Below, piece by piece: positions 8,321-18,359 of a DNA stretch of 64,000 bases. Source of the DNA: Methylocystis parvus OBBP (lineage in GTDB: Bacteria > Pseudomonadota > Alphaproteobacteria > Rhizobiales > Beijerinckiaceae); contig NZ_CP092968.1 of NCBI RefSeq assembly GCF_027571405.1, positions 3,742,001 through 3,806,000 of the forward strand, in the 5' to 3' direction. Under the pieces are notes generated by a model. It searched no databases and was not told the DNA's origin. It saw nothing but the letters and a program-made list of their open reading frames with translations. Each line of letters opens with the position of its first letter. The first letter of the stretch is position 1. Position numbers and translations under genes: made by a program.

Positions 8321-10228
8321 ATGCGCTTCTCCTCCTCCTTCCTCGATGAAATCCGCGCCCGCGTGCCGGTCTCCGAGGTCGTTCGGCAAAAGGTGAAGCT
8401 CAGGAAGGAGGGCCGCGAATGGCGGGGTCTCTCGCCTTTCAACGCCGAGAAGACGCCTTCTTTTTTCGTCAACGACCAGAAGGGCTTCTTCCATGATTTT
8501 TCCTCCGGCAAGCATGGCGACGGCTTTGCTTTCCTGATGGAGACGGAGGGGATCAGCTTCCCCGAGGCTGTGGAGCGGCTGGCGGGCCTCGCCGGACTCC
8601 CCATGCCCGTGGAGACGAAGGAGCAGCGCGAGGAGGATCAGCGCCGCGCCACGCTCGGCGACGCGCTCGAATGGGCGGCGGAGTTTTTCGTCAAGCAGCT
8701 CGCGAATCCTGCGGGGCGCGACGCGCGGGCTTATCTCGACCGCCGACAGGTTTCGGCCGCGTCGCGGGAAAAATTCAGGCTCGGCTATGCGCCGCCCGAG
8801 CGCCACGCGCTGCGGGACTATCTCGCCGCCAAGGGCGCTGCGGTCGAGACCATGATCGAGGCGGGGTTGCTCATCCATGGCGAGGACATCGCCGTCCCTT
8901 TTGACCGCTTCCGCAACCGGGTGATGTTCCCCATCTGCGATCGCGCCGGGCGCGTGATCGCCTTTGGCGGGCGCGCCATGGAGGCGGACGCCCAGGCGAA
9001 ATATCTCAACTCGCCGGAGACGCCGCTCTTCCACAAGGGTGCGACGCTCTACAATCTGCACAATGCGCGCAAAGCCGCGCACGACGCCGGCGCGGTGATC
9101 GCCGTCGAGGGTTATATGGACGTCATCGCCCTCACGGCGGCGGGCTTTCCCCAGGCGGTCGCCCCGCTGGGCACGGCGCTGACCCCGGACCAGTGCCAGC
9201 TCCTCTGGCGCATGGCCGAGGAGCCAATTCTTTGTTTCGACGGCGACAAGGCCGGGCTGAAAGCCGCCTATCGCGCGGTCGACACGGCCCTCCCGCATAT
9301 CGGGCCGGGGAAGACGCTGCGTTTCGCGCTCCTGCCCGACGGACAGGACCCCGACGAACTTCTCCGCTCGGGCGGCCCCGGCGCCGTGAAACAGGCGCTG
9401 GCGCAGACGCTGCCGCTCGTCGACCTGCTTTGGATGCGGGAAACGGAAGGGGCCGCGCTCGACACGCCTGAGCGCCGCGCGGGACTGGAGCGACGGCTGC
9501 GTGAAATCGCCGCGCAAATAGGCGATGAGACGCTTCGTCGCTATTATGCCCAGGAATTGAGCGACAGACTCCGGCGTCTCTTCGGCCGAGCGCCGGGTCC
9601 CGACGGCCGCGGGCGCGACGTTACGCCCCGGCGGCGGGGCGCCTTCCGGCCGGGCGTTCCCGAACCCGGACCGGTGCGGATCAGCCAGGCGCTGGCGAAT
9701 TCGCCGCTCTTTCGCGGCGTAAAGCCTCCGATCGCGCCGCGCGACGCATTGATTCTCCTCGTCCTCATGAACCACCCGGACGTGCTTGCGGCTCAGGTCG
9801 AGGAGGTCGCGGGGCTGGAATTCGCCTCGGTGGAGGCGGCCACGCTGCGCGACGCGATGGTCCGCTGGACCGAGGCGGGCGCGGGAGCGCGGTCGGAGCT
9901 TCTCCAAGCGCTGGAAGAGGCGGGACTTGGCGGGATCGCCGCGCGCCTTGAAGGGATGGTGGCCCATGCGGCGCTATGGAGCGTGCGCCCCGATGCGGCT
10001 CCCGTCGACGCCGCGGAGAGCCTGCGTCAGGCTTTAGTCTTGCATCGCCGTTCTTCGGCGTTAAATAGGGAACTTCGCGCCGTCGAAGCTCGTCTGGCCG
10101 AGAGTTCCTGCGAGCAAGATTTAGCGCTGCTGAGGGATATTCAAACGCAACTGTCCGCGCTAGATGGCGCAGAAGCCGCTCTGGAGGGCTTTGGGGCTTC
10201 TTCCGGGCGGTCGCCCCGTTCGCTTTGA
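8321..10228 (+). CDS. dnaG: DNA primase DnaG
   Basis: Makes RNA primers for chromosomal replication. The 635-residue protein has an N-terminal CHC2-like region (about 33-75), the catalytic Toprim domain with [12 protein letters not shown] (Glu near residue 266) and [12 protein letters not shown] (Asp-x-Asp near 308-310), and a C-terminal helicase-binding region. The zinc ligands of the N-terminal region are replaced: Ser38, Asn41, Asp59 and Ser62 stand where Cys, His, Cys, Cys are expected (LSPFN and DFSSGKHGD). This variant is, from memory, common in Rhizobiales. The ATG at 8321 is preferred over a TTG one codon earlier. rpoD follows on the same strand, as in the conserved dnaG-rpoD arrangement, without rpsU. 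Confidence 0.97.
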   Translation: MRFSSSFLDEIRARVPVSEVVRQKVKLRKEGREWRGLSPFNAEKTPSFFVNDQKGFFHDFSSGKHGDGFAFLMETEGISFPEAVERLAGLAGLPMPVETKEQREEDQRRATLGDALEWAAEFFVKQLANPAGRDARAYLDRRQVSAASREKFRLGYAPPERHALRDYLAAKGAAVETMIEAGLLIHGEDIAVPFDRFRNRVMFPICDRAGRVIAFGGRAMEADAQAKYLNSPETPLFHKGATLYNLHNARKAAHDAGAVIAVEGYMDVIALTAAGFPQAVAPLGTALTPDQCQLLWRMAEEPILCFDGDKAGLKAAYRAVDTALPHIGPGKTLRFALLPDGQDPDELLRSGGPGAVKQALAQTLPLVDLLWMRETEGAALDTPERRAGLERRLREIAAQIGDETLRRYYAQELSDRLRRLFGRAPGPDGRGRDVTPRRRGAFRPGVPEPGPVRISQALANSPLFRGVKPPIAPRDALILLVLMNHPDVLAAQVEEVAGLEFASVEAATLRDAMVRWTEAGAGARSELLQALEEAGLGGIAARLEGMVAHAALWSVRPDAAPVDAAESLRQALVLHRRSSALNRELRAVEARLAESSCEQDLALLRDIQTQLSALDGAEAALEGFGASSGRSPRSL

Positions 10229-10439
10229 CTTTCTGGACCTGCCGCGCGATTTGAGTGTGGTTAGCGGGTCGTTAAGGCCCCGCGGAGAATGTTGGGAAAA
10301 GAATCGGCGCCGGGCTTCGGGCTCGCGTCGAAAGGGGAGGGGCCGGGGTTGGCCGTTTCCGGACGACAGTCGAAAAAAATACAAGGCCCGGTCAAGCCGC
10401 CCCGTGAGGCGCCGCGCCAGGGACCGTGTGGAGCTGTGT

Positions 10440-12452
10440 ATGGCGAAGAAAGACGAAGACAAGGTCGATAACGAAGGCGCCGTTACCGTAGACGCCGCCG
10501 ACGGGCCGCTTCTCGATCTCAACGACGCCGCCGTAAAGCGGATGATCAAGCTCGCCAAGAAGCGCGGCTTCGTCACCAATGGCGAACTCAACGCCGTCCT
10601 GCCTTCGGAAGAATTCTCGTCGGACCAGATCGAGGACGTCATCTCCATGCTGTCGGAGATGGGCATCACCGTCACCGAGGGCGACGACCCCGACGACGTC
10701 GAGGAAGAACAGGCCGCCGAGGAGGAGGAGGCCGAGAGCGGCGATCTCGTCGAGAGCCCGCGCGCCACCGCCGTCGCGACCCGCTCCTCAGAGCCCGCCG
10801 ACCGCACCGACGACCCCGTCCGCATGTATCTGCGCGAAATGGGCTCGGTGGAGCTTCTTTCCCGCGAGGGCGAGATCGCCATCGCCAAGCGCATCGAGGC
10901 CGGCCGCGAGGCGATGATTGCGGGCCTCTGCGAGAGCCCGCTGACTTTCCAGGCCATCATCATCTGGCGCGAGGAGCTCGAAGCCGGAAAGGTCCTGCTG
11001 CGCGACATTATCGACCTCGAAGCGACCTATGCCGGGCCGGACGGCAAAGCCGCAGCGGCCAAGGCTCCCGCCGAAGAAGGCGAGGAGATGGCGCCGGCCA
11101 CGGCGCCGCGTACGCCGCCGGCCGGAATCGCCGAGGGCGCGCCGCCCGAGGAGACTTTCGAAGAGGAAGACGACATGGACAATTCCGTGTCGCTTTCCGC
11201 GATGGAGGCGGAGCTGAAGCCGAAGGTGCTGGAAACCTTCGCGCGCGTCGCCGACGCCTATAAAAAGCTGCGCCGCCTTCAGGATCAGAACGTCGAGAAC
11301 AAGCTCAAGAACGAGACGCTGACGCCGGCGCAGGAGCGCAAATACAAGCAGCTCAAGAAAGAGATCGTCACGGACGTGAAGTCTCTCTCCTTGAACCAGA
11401 ACCGCATCGAAGCGCTGGTCGAGCAGCTTTACGACATCAACAAGCGTCTCATCGGCTATGAGACCAAGCTGTTGCGGCTCGCCGACAGTTATGGCGTCGC
11501 GCGCGACGACTTCATCGAGAAATTCCACGGCTCCGAGCTCGATCCCAAATGGGTGATGCGCGTCGCGCAGCTCAAATCCAAGGGCTGGAAGGAGTTCGTC
11601 GCGGAAGAGAAAGACCGCATCAAGGATCTGCGCGCCGAAATCCATGCGCTCGCCACGGAGACGGGCCTGGAGATTTCCGAGTTCCGCAAGATCGTCCATA
11701 TGGTGCAGAAGGGCGAGCGCGAGGCCCGGCAGGCGAAAAAGGAAATGGTCGAGGCGAATCTGCGCCTCGTCATCTCCATCGCCAAGAAATACACCAATCG
11801 CGGCCTGCAATTCCTCGACCTCATTCAGGAAGGCAATATCGGCCTGATGAAGGCGGTCGATAAGTTCGAATATCGCCGCGGCTACAAATTCTCGACCTAT
11901 GCGACGTGGTGGATTCGTCAGGCGATCACGCGCTCGATCGCGGATCAGGCGCGCACGATCCGCATTCCGGTGCATATGATCGAGACGATCAACAAGATCG
12001 TCCGCACGTCGCGCCAGATGCTGCACGAAATCGGCCGCGAGCCGACGCCGGAAGAGCTGGCCGAAAAGCTTGCGATGCCGCTCGAAAAGGTGCGCAAGGT
12101 CCTGAAGATCGCCAAGGAGCCGATTTCGCTCGAAACGCCGATCGGCGACGAGGAGGATTCGCATCTCGGCGATTTTATCGAGGACAAGAACGCCGTGCTG
12201 CCGATCGAGGCGGCGATCCAGTCCAATCTGCGCGAGACGACGACGCGCGTTCTGGCCTCGCTCACGCCGCGCGAGGAGCGCGTGCTGCGCATGCGCTTCG
12301 GCATCGGCATGAACACCGACCACACGCTGGAGGAAGTCGGCCAGCAATTCTCAGTGACGCGCGAACGCATCCGCCAGATCGAGGCGAAGGCGCTGCGAAA
12401 GCTGAAGCATCCCTCGCGGAGCCGGAAGCTCAGGAGCTTCCTCGACAATTGA
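10440..12452 (+). CDS. rpoD: RNA polymerase primary sigma factor RpoD (sigma-70)
   Basis: Housekeeping sigma factor of 670 residues that directs RNA polymerase to -35/-10 promoters. Region 1.1 occupies the N terminus and is followed by a long acidic linker ([18 protein letters not shown], about residues 83-100). Region 1.2 begins at [17 protein letters not shown]. The non-conserved region lies between 1.2 and 2. Region 2 follows, from [19 protein letters not shown] to [14 protein letters not shown]. Region 4 carries the helix-turn-helix [20 protein letters not shown] near the C terminus. The ATG at 10440 has GGAG upstream; the frame is open further upstream but has no family similarity there. 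It follows dnaG by about 210 bp. Confidence 0.98.
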   Translation: MAKKDEDKVDNEGAVTVDAADGPLLDLNDAAVKRMIKLAKKRGFVTNGELNAVLPSEEFSSDQIEDVISMLSEMGITVTEGDDPDDVEEEQAAEEEEAESGDLVESPRATAVATRSSEPADRTDDPVRMYLREMGSVELLSREGEIAIAKRIEAGREAMIAGLCESPLTFQAIIIWREELEAGKVLLRDIIDLEATYAGPDGKAAAAKAPAEEGEEMAPATAPRTPPAGIAEGAPPEETFEEEDDMDNSVSLSAMEAELKPKVLETFARVADAYKKLRRLQDQNVENKLKNETLTPAQERKYKQLKKEIVTDVKSLSLNQNRIEALVEQLYDINKRLIGYETKLLRLADSYGVARDDFIEKFHGSELDPKWVMRVAQLKSKGWKEFVAEEKDRIKDLRAEIHALATETGLEISEFRKIVHMVQKGEREARQAKKEMVEANLRLVISIAKKYTNRGLQFLDLIQEGNIGLMKAVDKFEYRRGYKFSTYATWWIRQAITRSIADQARTIRIPVHMIETINKIVRTSRQMLHEIGREPTPEELAEKLAMPLEKVRKVLKIAKEPISLETPIGDEEDSHLGDFIEDKNAVLPIEAAIQSNLRETTTRVLASLTPREERVLRMRFGIGMNTDHTLEEVGQQFSVTRERIRQIEAKALRKLKHPSRSRKLRSFLDN

Positions 12453-12490
12453 TCCTGCGCCGTCGCGCGGGATGTGCTAGATTCCGGGCG

Positions 12491-13102
12491 ATGAACACGC
12501 ATCTGAGACCCGCCAATCTCCCGCTGGTCACGCAGGCCGCCGACGGCATGCCTCGGCGGTGCTTCAGCGTGTCTGAGATAGAAGAGATGGTCCGCGTCGG
12601 CATTATAGACGAAGACGAGCGGTTCGAACTTATCGGCGGCGAGGTGGTCCCGATGTCGCCGAAGGGTGCAAGGCATGAATGGATCAAAATTGAATTGAAT
12701 CGCTTTTTCCAGCGCGCGGCGCCTGACAATTTGGCGATTGCGCCAGAGACGACATTGCGCCTCGACAGCCACACTTTTCTTGAACCGGACTTTTGCATTT
12801 TCAGGCGCGACCTGGATTTGGCGGCGCTCGACGGCGCCGCGGTTTTGCTCGCCATCGAAGTGGCGGACTCGAGCCTGAACTACGATAAGGGCCGCAAGAT
12901 CGGCGTCTACGCAGCTTACGGCGTTCGCGAAGTCTGGGTGATCGACGCCAAACGCGCGACGATCTGGGCGCATCGCAGGCTCGGCGTAGACGGTTATGCG
13001 GAGGTCGTCGAGCATCCGGCCCAGGCGCTCGTGACGCCGATGCTGGCCCCCGAGCTTGCGGTGCGACTGGCCGATCTCGGCATTGGGCCGGCTGCGAGCT
13101 AG
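12491..13102 (+). CDS. Uma2-family (DUF820) putative nuclease-fold protein
   Basis: A 203-residue protein of the Uma2 family, which has a PD-(D/E)XK restriction-like fold but no settled role. The fold is seen in [20 protein letters not shown] near residue 47, the FLEPDFCIF motif (Glu-Pro-Asp, catalytic Asp) near residue 98, and [18 protein letters not shown] with its Glu near residue 120. The segment [18 protein letters not shown] is also typical. Families of this kind are often multicopy in cyanobacteria and proteobacteria and may be mobile. The ATG at 12491 is close behind rpoD (38 bp), but it is probably not functionally linked. Confidence 0.85.
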   Translation: MNTHLRPANLPLVTQAADGMPRRCFSVSEIEEMVRVGIIDEDERFELIGGEVVPMSPKGARHEWIKIELNRFFQRAAPDNLAIAPETTLRLDSHTFLEPDFCIFRRDLDLAALDGAAVLLAIEVADSSLNYDKGRKIGVYAAYGVREVWVIDAKRATIWAHRRLGVDGYAEVVEHPAQALVTPMLAPELAVRLADLGIGPAAS

Positions 13103-14398
13103 CTAGACGCGGTCGATCCGTGACGCTTCCTTCGTTTCCGGCATCGCCGCGTAAACGACGAGCGACACGAAGATCGCCGCGCTCGCATACCAGTAGAACC
13201 AGCTTTCATGCCCCTGCGACTTGAACCACAAGGCGACATATTCCGCCGACCCGCCAAAGACGGAGACCGTCGCGGCGTAAGGAAGCGCGACGCCGGTCAC
13301 GCGGATCGCGGCGGGGAAAAGCTCGGCCTTCACCACCGCGTTGATCGACGTGTAAAGCGCGACGATGAGCCATGCCAGACAGATCAACGCGAAGGCGGTC
13401 CAGGCGTCGTGCGTTTGCGAGATGGCGGAGAGCAAAGGGACGGTGAAGAGCGTTCCGAGGACGCCGAAAGCGATGAGCATGGGGCGGCGACCGACGCGGT
13501 CGGAAAGGGCGCCATAGATCGGTTGCAGGATCAGCGCGAAGAGCAATGAGCCGGCCGAAATCCACGTCGTCTGCGACGCGGAGAGGCCGGCCGAGAGCTT
13601 CAGGAATTTCTGCATGTAGGTCGTATAGACATAGAAGGCGATGGTGCCGCCCAATGTCAGTCCCACCACTGTCGCGGTCTCGCGCCTGTGATCGAGCAGC
13701 GCGCGCAAGGATCCGCGTTTTGCGTCTTTCCTCGCGGCTTCGAAAGCGGATGTCTCCGCGAGATCGCGGCGCATGAGCAGCGCGACGATCGCCAGCAGCG
13801 CGCCGATCGCGAAAGGTATGCGCCAGCCCCAATCGCGCAGCGCCTTATCGTCGAGCAACAGATTTTGCAGCGCGAGCAGGACAAGCAGCGCGAGAAGCTG
13901 CCCCGCGATCATCGTCACATATTGAAAGCTCGAATAGAAGCCGCGCCGCTCCGGCGCAGCCGTCTCCGCGAGATAGGTCGCGCTCGATCCATATTCGCCG
14001 CCTAAACTCGCGCCCTGCAACATGCGCGCGAAGAGGAGGATCGCCGGCGCCGCCGGGCCGATCGCCGCATAGGTCGGCGTGAGCGCGATGATGAGCGAGC
14101 CCGCGCACATCAGCAAAACGGAAAGCATCAGCGCCGCGCGGCGTCCTTTCCCGTCGCCGATGCGCCCGAAAACATAGGCGCCGACGGGCCGCATGAAGAA
14201 GCCGAGGGCGAAGACGCCGGATGCGGAGAGCATTTGCGCCACGGGATCGTCGCCCGGGAAAAAAGCGTTCGCGAAATAAAGCGAAAAGGCGGAATAGACG
14301 TAGAAATCGTACCATTCGACCAGATTGCCGATCGATCCGACCAGAATGGCTCGGATGCGCGCGCGCTCTTTAGCGAAAGAACGCGCCGCGTCGCGCAT
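13103..14398 (-). CDS. MFS transporter, metabolite:H+ symporter (KgtP/ProP-like)
   Basis: Inner-membrane carrier of 431 residues with twelve predicted helices. The opening VGSIGNLVEWYDFYVYS and the loop motif GRIGDGKGRRAALMLSVLLM are hallmarks of the MHS subfamily, which imports dicarboxylates, citrate, proline or betaine with protons. A second copy of the loop motif (ALSDRVGRRPML) opens the C-terminal half. The exact substrate cannot be told. Its ATG (14398-14396) overlaps by one base the stop codon of the DUF1345 gene upstream, so the two are likely translated together. A TTG one codon earlier is in frame but less likely. Confidence 0.88.
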   Translation of the reverse strand: MRDAARSFAKERARIRAILVGSIGNLVEWYDFYVYSAFSLYFANAFFPGDDPVAQMLSASGVFALGFFMRPVGAYVFGRIGDGKGRRAALMLSVLLMCAGSLIIALTPTYAAIGPAAPAILLFARMLQGASLGGEYGSSATYLAETAAPERRGFYSSFQYVTMIAGQLLALLVLLALQNLLLDDKALRDWGWRIPFAIGALLAIVALLMRRDLAETSAFEAARKDAKRGSLRALLDHRRETATVVGLTLGGTIAFYVYTTYMQKFLKLSAGLSASQTTWISAGSLLFALILQPIYGALSDRVGRRPMLIAFGVLGTLFTVPLLSAISQTHDAWTAFALICLAWLIVALYTSINAVVKAELFPAAIRVTGVALPYAATVSVFGGSAEYVALWFKSQGHESWFYWYASAAIFVSLVVYAAMPETKEASRIDRV

Positions 14399-15150
14399 CA
14401 AACCAGTCCGCTCGAAATATTGACCATCAGCGCGAGGATGGTCGTGTTGAAAAAGAAGGTGACGACGCCGTGCACGAGCGCGACCGCGCGCATCTTCCTG
14501 GAGCAGATTTCGACATCGGCCGTCTGGCAGGCGACGCCGAGAATGTAAGAGAAATACAGGAAGTCGATATATTGCGGCGTCGGCGTGTTGGGAAAATGCA
14601 GGCCGCCGCGCGCATGGGCGTCGACATGCGGCGCCTCCTCGGCTTCGCTGTAGAATTCATGCGCGTAATGAAGCGCGAAAATGAGATGCATGAAGGTCCA
14701 TGAGCTGAAGACCGTGACGATCGCCAGTGCGATATGCGCAGCTCTCTCGCCCTCATAGAAGCTTTGCGACTGTCCAAGCTCCGCGATGATTGCGCCGATG
14801 GCGACGCAAGTCGCCGCAGCGGTGAGAAAGAGCACCCCGGTGCGTCCCTCGTCCGACATTTTGGCGCGGCGGCGGATTGATTCATGCGTCGATTGGGCGA
14901 TCAGTTTCGCGGCGGCGATCAGATACAGAAAGACGGCGACATTCCAGCCGGTGAGGCCGCGCGTCACCATGCTCATTTCATAGGGCAGCCAGGCGAAGGG
15001 CGCCGCCGGATGCGCGATCGAGGCGGGAAGGCCGAGACCGACGCCCGCGCCGGCGACGCCGCAGGCGATCAGCCTGAAATGCGCGCGGAGAATGCGTCCG
15101 AACGCGCCGACTGGCGATCGTTCTTTCCCCTTCGCGCTCCCCGCCGTCAT
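14398..15150 (-). CDS. DUF1345 family membrane protein
   Basis: Membrane protein of 250 residues with about six hydrophobic segments. The signatures LHYAHEFYSE and PQYIDFLYFSYILGVACQTADVE match the DUF1345 family, for which no function is known. The ATG at 15150 directly abuts a GGAGG, closer than usual for a ribosome binding site; no alternative start with better spacing was found. It overlaps the downstream MHS transporter by one base and follows the prenyl synthase gene by 11 bp, so these three minus-strand genes may form one operon. Confidence 0.8.
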   Translation of the reverse strand: MTAGSAKGKERSPVGAFGRILRAHFRLIACGVAGAGVGLGLPASIAHPAAPFAWLPYEMSMVTRGLTGWNVAVFLYLIAAAKLIAQSTHESIRRRAKMSDEGRTGVLFLTAAATCVAIGAIIAELGQSQSFYEGERAAHIALAIVTVFSSWTFMHLIFALHYAHEFYSEAEEAPHVDAHARGGLHFPNTPTPQYIDFLYFSYILGVACQTADVEICSRKMRAVALVHGVVTFFFNTTILALMVNISSGLV

Positions 15151-15161
15151 CCTCCGCGCGC

Positions 15162-16094
15162 CTAGTTTCGACGGGCGGCGACGAAACGCGCCGCTTCGGC
15201 GAGTATTTCCGTCCGCTCGCCCAACCCGGTGTCGGCCAGGGCGCGCGTCGCCTCTTCGACGAGCGCCGCGCAGCGCGTCTTCGCGCCATCGAGGCCGAGC
15301 AGTCCGACGAGCGTCGCCTTGCCGCGTTCGGCGTCCTTGCCGGCGCGCTTGCCCAGCGCCGCCGTGTCGCCCTCGGCGTCGAGAATGTCGTCGGCGACCT
15401 GGAAGGCCGCGCCGAGCGCCTTGCCATATCGTTGCAGGGCCTCGGCCTGCGCCGGCGTCGCGCCGCCGAGAATGCCGCCGGCGTCGACGGCGAAGCGCAG
15501 CAGAGCGCCGGTTTTCATCGCCTGCATTTGCAGCGTCTCGTCGATCGTGAGCGGCGTCGCCGCAGTCTCCGCCGCGAGGTCGAGCGCCTGACCGCCGACC
15601 ATCCCGCCGAGCCCCGCCGCGCGCGCCAAAGCGAGCACGAGCGTCGCGCGCAGATCGCCATCCGCATGCGTCGCCGGGTCGGCGACGACGTCGAAGGCGT
15701 AGGTCAGGAGGCCGTCGCCGGAAAGGATGGCCGTCGCTTCGTCGAAAGCCTTGTGCGCCGTCGGCCGGCCGCGCCGCAAATCGTCGTCGTCCATCGCCGG
15801 CAGATCGTCATGGACGAGCGAATAGCAATGGATCATTTCGAGCGCGCAGGCCGTGCGGGTCGCGCTTTCGCCCTCGACGCCGAAGAGGCGCGCGCTTTCG
15901 ATGACGAGGAAGGGGCGCAGTCGCTTGCCGCCGCCGAGCGTCGAATAGCGCATGGCTTCGAGCAGGCGCGCGGGCCGGACGATTTCGCCGGGCAAGGCGC
16001 GGGCGGCGAGGAGAGCGTCGAGCGCGGACTCCGTCGCGTCGGCGGCCGCATCCAGGCGACGGCGAAATTCCTCGGCGCGAGCGGCGGCGTCCAT
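15162..16094 (-). CDS. ispA: polyprenyl (farnesyl/geranylgeranyl) diphosphate synthase
   Basis: Condenses isopentenyl diphosphate with allylic diphosphates in the cytoplasm to give the C15 (or C20) precursor of quinones, hopanoids and undecaprenyl carriers. The 310-residue protein has the first Asp-rich motif HDDLPAMDDDDLRRGRPT near residue 95 and the second, FQVADDILDAEGD, near residue 233. The GGGKRLRP segment near residue 55 binds diphosphate. Length and motif spacing match the short-chain IspA group. AGAGGA is the ribosome binding site upstream of the ATG. Product length (C10, C15 or C20) cannot be fixed from sequence alone. Confidence 0.92.
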   Translation of the reverse strand: MDAAARAEEFRRRLDAAADATESALDALLAARALPGEIVRPARLLEAMRYSTLGGGKRLRPFLVIESARLFGVEGESATRTACALEMIHCYSLVHDDLPAMDDDDLRRGRPTAHKAFDEATAILSGDGLLTYAFDVVADPATHADGDLRATLVLALARAAGLGGMVGGQALDLAAETAATPLTIDETLQMQAMKTGALLRFAVDAGGILGGATPAQAEALQRYGKALGAAFQVADDILDAEGDTAALGKRAGKDAERGKATLVGLLGLDGAKTRCAALVEEATRALADTGLGERTEILAEAARFVAARRN

Positions 16095-16478
16095 CAGCGA
16101 TTCCTCTTGGAAAGTTGCAACGACTCGCTGCTAGCAAATTTGGCCCGCAAGCCCAAGGGCGCCGCGTCTTTACAGGCGGCGCGCGCCTCTGGACGCCGCA
16201 GCGGATTTTAGCAAATCGCGCGCCGCCGCGGCGAAGTTGCGGCGGATCCGGGGCGCGCGTTCCGGCCAAATTTTCCACCTGTTGCATTTTCGCGACAGCG
16301 ATCGGGGCTGCGCTTCTTTAGATTCGTCGCGGCGCCGGAAAGCAGGCTGGCGCCGATCCATGCGACGGATCGAAAACAAATCATGCCGGCGCGCGGCGGG
16401 TTCCTGGCGCTGCGTGACAGGACGCGGAGCCGCCGCGACGGCGGGCTCGACGCGTCGCCCCGAAAGGAGACGAAAATC
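16095..16478. other. intergenic region between ispA and lipoprotein gene
   Basis: About 380 bp between divergent genes. No coding region with convincing codon structure is visible on either strand. It must hold both promoters, but no clear -35/-10 pair was identified. Confidence 0.5.
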
Positions 16479-16766
16479 ATGAAGAAGGTTTTGCTGCTGA
16501 GCGCGGCGATCGCTTTTGCGGCGTCGCTGGCGGGCTGTAATTCGCCGGGCGAGCGCGCCGCTGGCGGCGCGGTGATTGGCGGTCTGGGCGGCGCGGGCAT
16601 TGGCGCGCTGGCTTCCGGCGGTCGCGCGGGCGGAACGCTTGCCGGCGCCGCGGTCGGCGCGGCGACGGGCGCTGTGGTGGGCGCCGCGACGGCTCCGCCG
16701 CAGCGTTGCGCCAAATGGGGCTGGGACTATTACGGCCAGCGGGTCTGCGTCGCCTTTTACAACTGA
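16479..16766 (+). CDS. small glycine-zipper lipoprotein
   Basis: A 95-residue exported lipoprotein. The signal sequence ends in the lipobox LAGC (Cys20), which would be acylated and anchor the protein to a membrane. The middle consists of Gly/Ala repeats (GGAVIGGLGGAGIG, then AGAAVGAATGAVVGAAT) of the glycine-zipper type, which can insert in or pack on membranes. The short tail has two Cys. The ribosome binding site AGGAGA precedes the ATG. A strong terminator follows the stop. Related proteins are common in Rhizobiales, and their function is unknown. Confidence 0.85.
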   Translation: MKKVLLLSAAIAFAASLAGCNSPGERAAGGAVIGGLGGAGIGALASGGRAGGTLAGAAVGAATGAVVGAATAPPQRCAKWGWDYYGQRVCVAFYN

Positions 16767-16791
16767 GCGTTCGGACTTACCCCGGACAGGA

Positions 16792-16822
16792 AAGGCCGCG
16801 GAAAACCGCGGCCTTGTTTTTT
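16792..16822. terminator. rho-independent terminator, probably bidirectional
   Basis: A 10-bp perfect stem (16792-16801 with 16806-16815, AAGGCCGCGG/CCGCGGCCTT) with an AAAA loop is followed on the plus strand by GTTTTTTT. It lies 26 bp after the lipoprotein stop and just beyond the stop of the convergent gene at 16821, so it can serve both. Confidence 0.9.
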
Positions 16823-17237
16823 AGCCGTTGGGCCAGAGGAAGCCGGAAAGGCCCGGAATCGGATCGGTCATGACGCGCAATTTGTCCTTGCCGATGACGA
16901 GCGCCGCGCCTCCGAAAATCTCATGCGCCAGCCGCTTCAACTGGTCGGCCGAGAGACCGAGCGCGGTCAGATCCGAGGTCAGCGCCAGCATGTCGCCCTT
17001 GGAGCCGCCCATCATGCCGCCGACGCCGCCCAAAACCCCGCCAAGCAGGCTTTTCTTGCGCGGCGCGGCCGCAGCGTCGGCGACAGCCTGCCGGGAGCCG
17101 GGTATTTTGTCGATCAGCTCATTCGCCTGATCCGGATGGCGCTTCAAAAGGAAGCCGAAGACATGGCCGACGGCGAGGCGGGCGACGGCCGGACTTGTTC
17201 CGACCGAGTGAGCGATATGAGCAATCCACGGATCCAC
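16821..17237 (-). CDS. hypothetical protein (possibly DUF2267/DUF2780-like)
   Basis: A 138-residue soluble protein. An N-terminal helical part (PWIAHIAHSVGTSPAVARLA) is followed by a Gly-rich stretch (SLLGGVLGGVGGMMGGSKGD) and a second helical part (LTALGLSADQLKRLAHEIFG). The pattern is reminiscent of DUF2780 or DUF2267 proteins, but the match is not firm. Two GTG starts lie two codons apart; the inner one at 17237 is chosen because GGAGG then lies six to seven bases upstream, while it abuts the outer one. It stands between the convergent lipoprotein gene and the peptidase gene. Confidence 0.55.
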   Translation of the reverse strand: MDPWIAHIAHSVGTSPAVARLAVGHVFGFLLKRHPDQANELIDKIPGSRQAVADAAAAPRKKSLLGGVLGGVGGMMGGSKGDMLALTSDLTALGLSADQLKRLAHEIFGGAALVIGKDKLRVMTDPIPGLSGFLWPNG

Positions 17238-17316
17238 AAGCACCTCCGGCCAACGACATAGAGCGACGCTTCTTGTCGCGCATTGCGTCTTTCAGGGCAA
17301 CAGAGCGCCATATTTA

Positions 17317-18216
17317 TCAGGCCGCGCCGATCCGGATCGCCCCATCGCTGGCCGAGGCGAAGAGCATGCCGGGCGTCGAATAGGCGGCGCCAAGGCGAGC
17401 GTCGCGATCGACGACGATCAGGCCGCCCGACCCGTTCACTTTGCGCTGGAGGTAAGCGATCGCCGCTTTGGCCGCCGCGTCGGCCGGCATATGCCGGGTT
17501 TCGACGAAAACGGCGGTCATGCGCGCGAGCGAGGTGCGGAGGAATTGCTCCCCCACGCCCGTGCAGGAGACCGCGCAGGACGCATTGTCGGCGAAGACGC
17601 CCGCGCCGATCACCGGCGAATCGCCAACGCGCCCGCTCATCTGATTGACGAGCCCGCCCGTGGAGGTCGCGGCGGCGAGATCGCCAGCGCGGTCGCGGGC
17701 TGCGGCGCCGACCGTGCCGAGCTTGCCATGCGCATTGGGCGCGTGATCGAGAGACGTTTCATCGCGCGCTTTCGCCCGGGCGAGCTGGGCGACGCGCTCC
17801 GGGGTGACGAAATAGCTTTCTTCCTCGAATGCGATTCCATGCGCGGCGCCAAGCTGCTCCGCGCCTGCGCCGATCATGAAAACATGGGGCGTCTTTTCCA
17901 TGACGAGCCTCGCGAGCGTCACCGGATTGCGCACGCCGCGCACGCCGGCGACCGCGCCCGCCGAAAGGTCGCGCCCATCCATGATCGAGGCGTCGCAGAA
18001 GGCGGCGTCGTCGGCGTTCAGCGCAGCGCCGCGCCCGGCGTTGAAGAGGGGGTCGTCCTCGAGCAAAGCGACGCAGCGCGTCACGGCGTCGAGCGCATTT
18101 GCGCCATCCGCAAGCATGCGCGCGCCTGTTTCCACGATGTGGCGAAGCGACGCCTCGTAGCGCTCCGGCGCGCGGATCGCGCCCGCGCCGCCATGGATCA
18201 TCAGGGAATAGCTCAT
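17317..18216 (-). CDS. isoaspartyl peptidase / L-asparaginase (Ntn hydrolase)
   Basis: Cleaves isoaspartyl dipeptides or asparagine; made as a precursor that cuts itself before a catalytic Thr. The 299-residue protein opens with MSYSLMIHGGAGAI, contains NAGRGAALN and DASIMDG typical of the substrate pocket, and has the autocleavage site HGKLGTVGAAARD, where the Thr near residue 171 would become the new N terminus. The STGG motif lies about 20 residues later. Length and order match the IaaA/EcAIII type rather than type I/II asparaginases. No strong ribosome binding site precedes the ATG at 18216. Confidence 0.93.
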   Translation of the reverse strand: MSYSLMIHGGAGAIRAPERYEASLRHIVETGARMLADGANALDAVTRCVALLEDDPLFNAGRGAALNADDAAFCDASIMDGRDLSAGAVAGVRGVRNPVTLARLVMEKTPHVFMIGAGAEQLGAAHGIAFEEESYFVTPERVAQLARAKARDETSLDHAPNAHGKLGTVGAAARDRAGDLAAATSTGGLVNQMSGRVGDSPVIGAGVFADNASCAVSCTGVGEQFLRTSLARMTAVFVETRHMPADAAAKAAIAYLQRKVNGSGGLIVVDRDARLGAAYSTPGMLFASASDGAIRIGAA

Positions 18217-18333
18217 TGTCGGACTATGGCACGAAAGTGGCCCGCCTTGGCGGGAAATGGCGGGCGGTTGGCTGCTTGGGCGCTGTCGCGATCTCGCGGA
18301 AAAATGAACTGTGGAGGTCAGAATTCTCCCTTC

Positions 18334-18359
18334 ATCTACTTGGCCAGATCTACTTGGCC
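18334..18359. repeat. tandem 12-bp direct repeat
   Basis: ATCTACTTGGCC occurs at 18334-18345 and again at 18348-18359 with a 2-bp gap, in the intergenic region between the peptidase gene and the beta-helix gene. The second copy runs directly into the terminator hairpin at 18357. Confidence 0.8.

Noticed and set aside
8258..9967. Minus-strand frame of 569 codons
   Set aside because: Antisense to dnaG and rich in Arg, Ala and Gly without any domain.
10788..12347. Minus-strand frame of 519 codons
   Set aside because: Antisense to rpoD; composition is typical of mirror frames in high-GC genes.
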